DNA of 15,372 bases from the NCBI GenBank assembly GCA_964444385.1, contig CAYUHD010000034.1:1-15372 (forward strand), in the 5' to 3' direction. The notes under the pieces are model-generated. The model saw only the letters and a list, made by a program, of their open reading frames with translations. It made no database searches and was not told the origin of the DNA. Below are positions 15,344 through 15,372 of this stretch, in pieces. A program made the translations under genes and the position numbers. The stretch is from D2472 sp964444385 (GTDB lineage: Bacteria; Pseudomonadota; Gammaproteobacteria; Magnimaribacterales; D2472). Every line of letters begins with the position of its first letter. The first letter of the stretch is position 1.

Positions 15344-15372
15344 AAGAATTTGATTTTACTCAAATCGATTTG

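Noticed and set aside
1..15372. Mobile element, integron, CRISPR array, tRNA or other RNA gene
   Set aside because: No transposase or integrase frame, no regularly spaced repeats, no terminal inverted repeats and no cloverleaf-like sequence were seen; the only long repeat is the GST 3' end.

Overview
The window is AT-rich, densely packed bacterial DNA. It probably comes from a streamlined marine gammaproteobacterium, with SAR86 as the best guess. That placement is inference. It rests on the low GC by eye, short or absent intergenic gaps, start/stop overlaps, abundant acyl-CoA enzymes, and a gammaproteobacterial-type Prc/Tsp protease followed directly by an exonuclease III start. I see no rRNA, tRNA, CRISPR array, transposase or integrase. 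No stretch over about 130 bases is without a gene or gene remnant.

Left region (1-3317). The start of an unidentified minus-strand gene (1-58) diverges from an FMN-dependent nitronate monooxygenase-like enzyme (162-1298). Next is an orphan polytopic membrane protein (1327-2550), even more AT-rich than its surroundings and loosely like O-antigen ligase/polymerase. Converging on it is a glutathione S-transferase (GST) gene (2679-3317, minus). Between them lies a clear but unreported-looking remnant: the last 43 codons of a second, diverged GST gene (2531-2662, minus). It overlaps the 3' end of the membrane-protein gene.

Central operon (3419-12481, plus). Seven genes are packed with overlaps or gaps of a few bases: a biotin-dependent carboxyltransferase, its biotin carboxylase/carrier subunit, a TetR-type regulator, an AtuA-family protein, a crotonase, and two adjacent acyl-CoA dehydrogenase subunits that look like a heteromeric pair. 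The logic matches the acyclic terpene (Atu) and leucine (Liu) routes: desaturate a 3-methyl-branched acyl-CoA, carboxylate the methyl group, hydrate, then cleave. The set is not a copy of the Pseudomonas atu operon. It has no short-chain dehydrogenases, lyase or CoA ligase, its carboxyltransferase has a non-canonical pocket segment, and its dehydrogenase is split. The substrate is therefore unknown. A promoter-like sequence with a 7-bp-arm inverted repeat over the -10 lies before the first gene and is a good candidate operator for the operon's own TetR protein.

Right region (12478-15372). A 2-hydroxychromene-2-carboxylate isomerase/DsbA-like gene (minus) ends tail-to-tail with the operon, the two stop codons sharing TTAA. 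It starts only 28 bases from the divergent prc gene (TTG start, signal peptide, PDZ and Ser/Lys protease domain). Three bases after prc an xthA-like reading frame begins, but it loses frame after about 32 codons.
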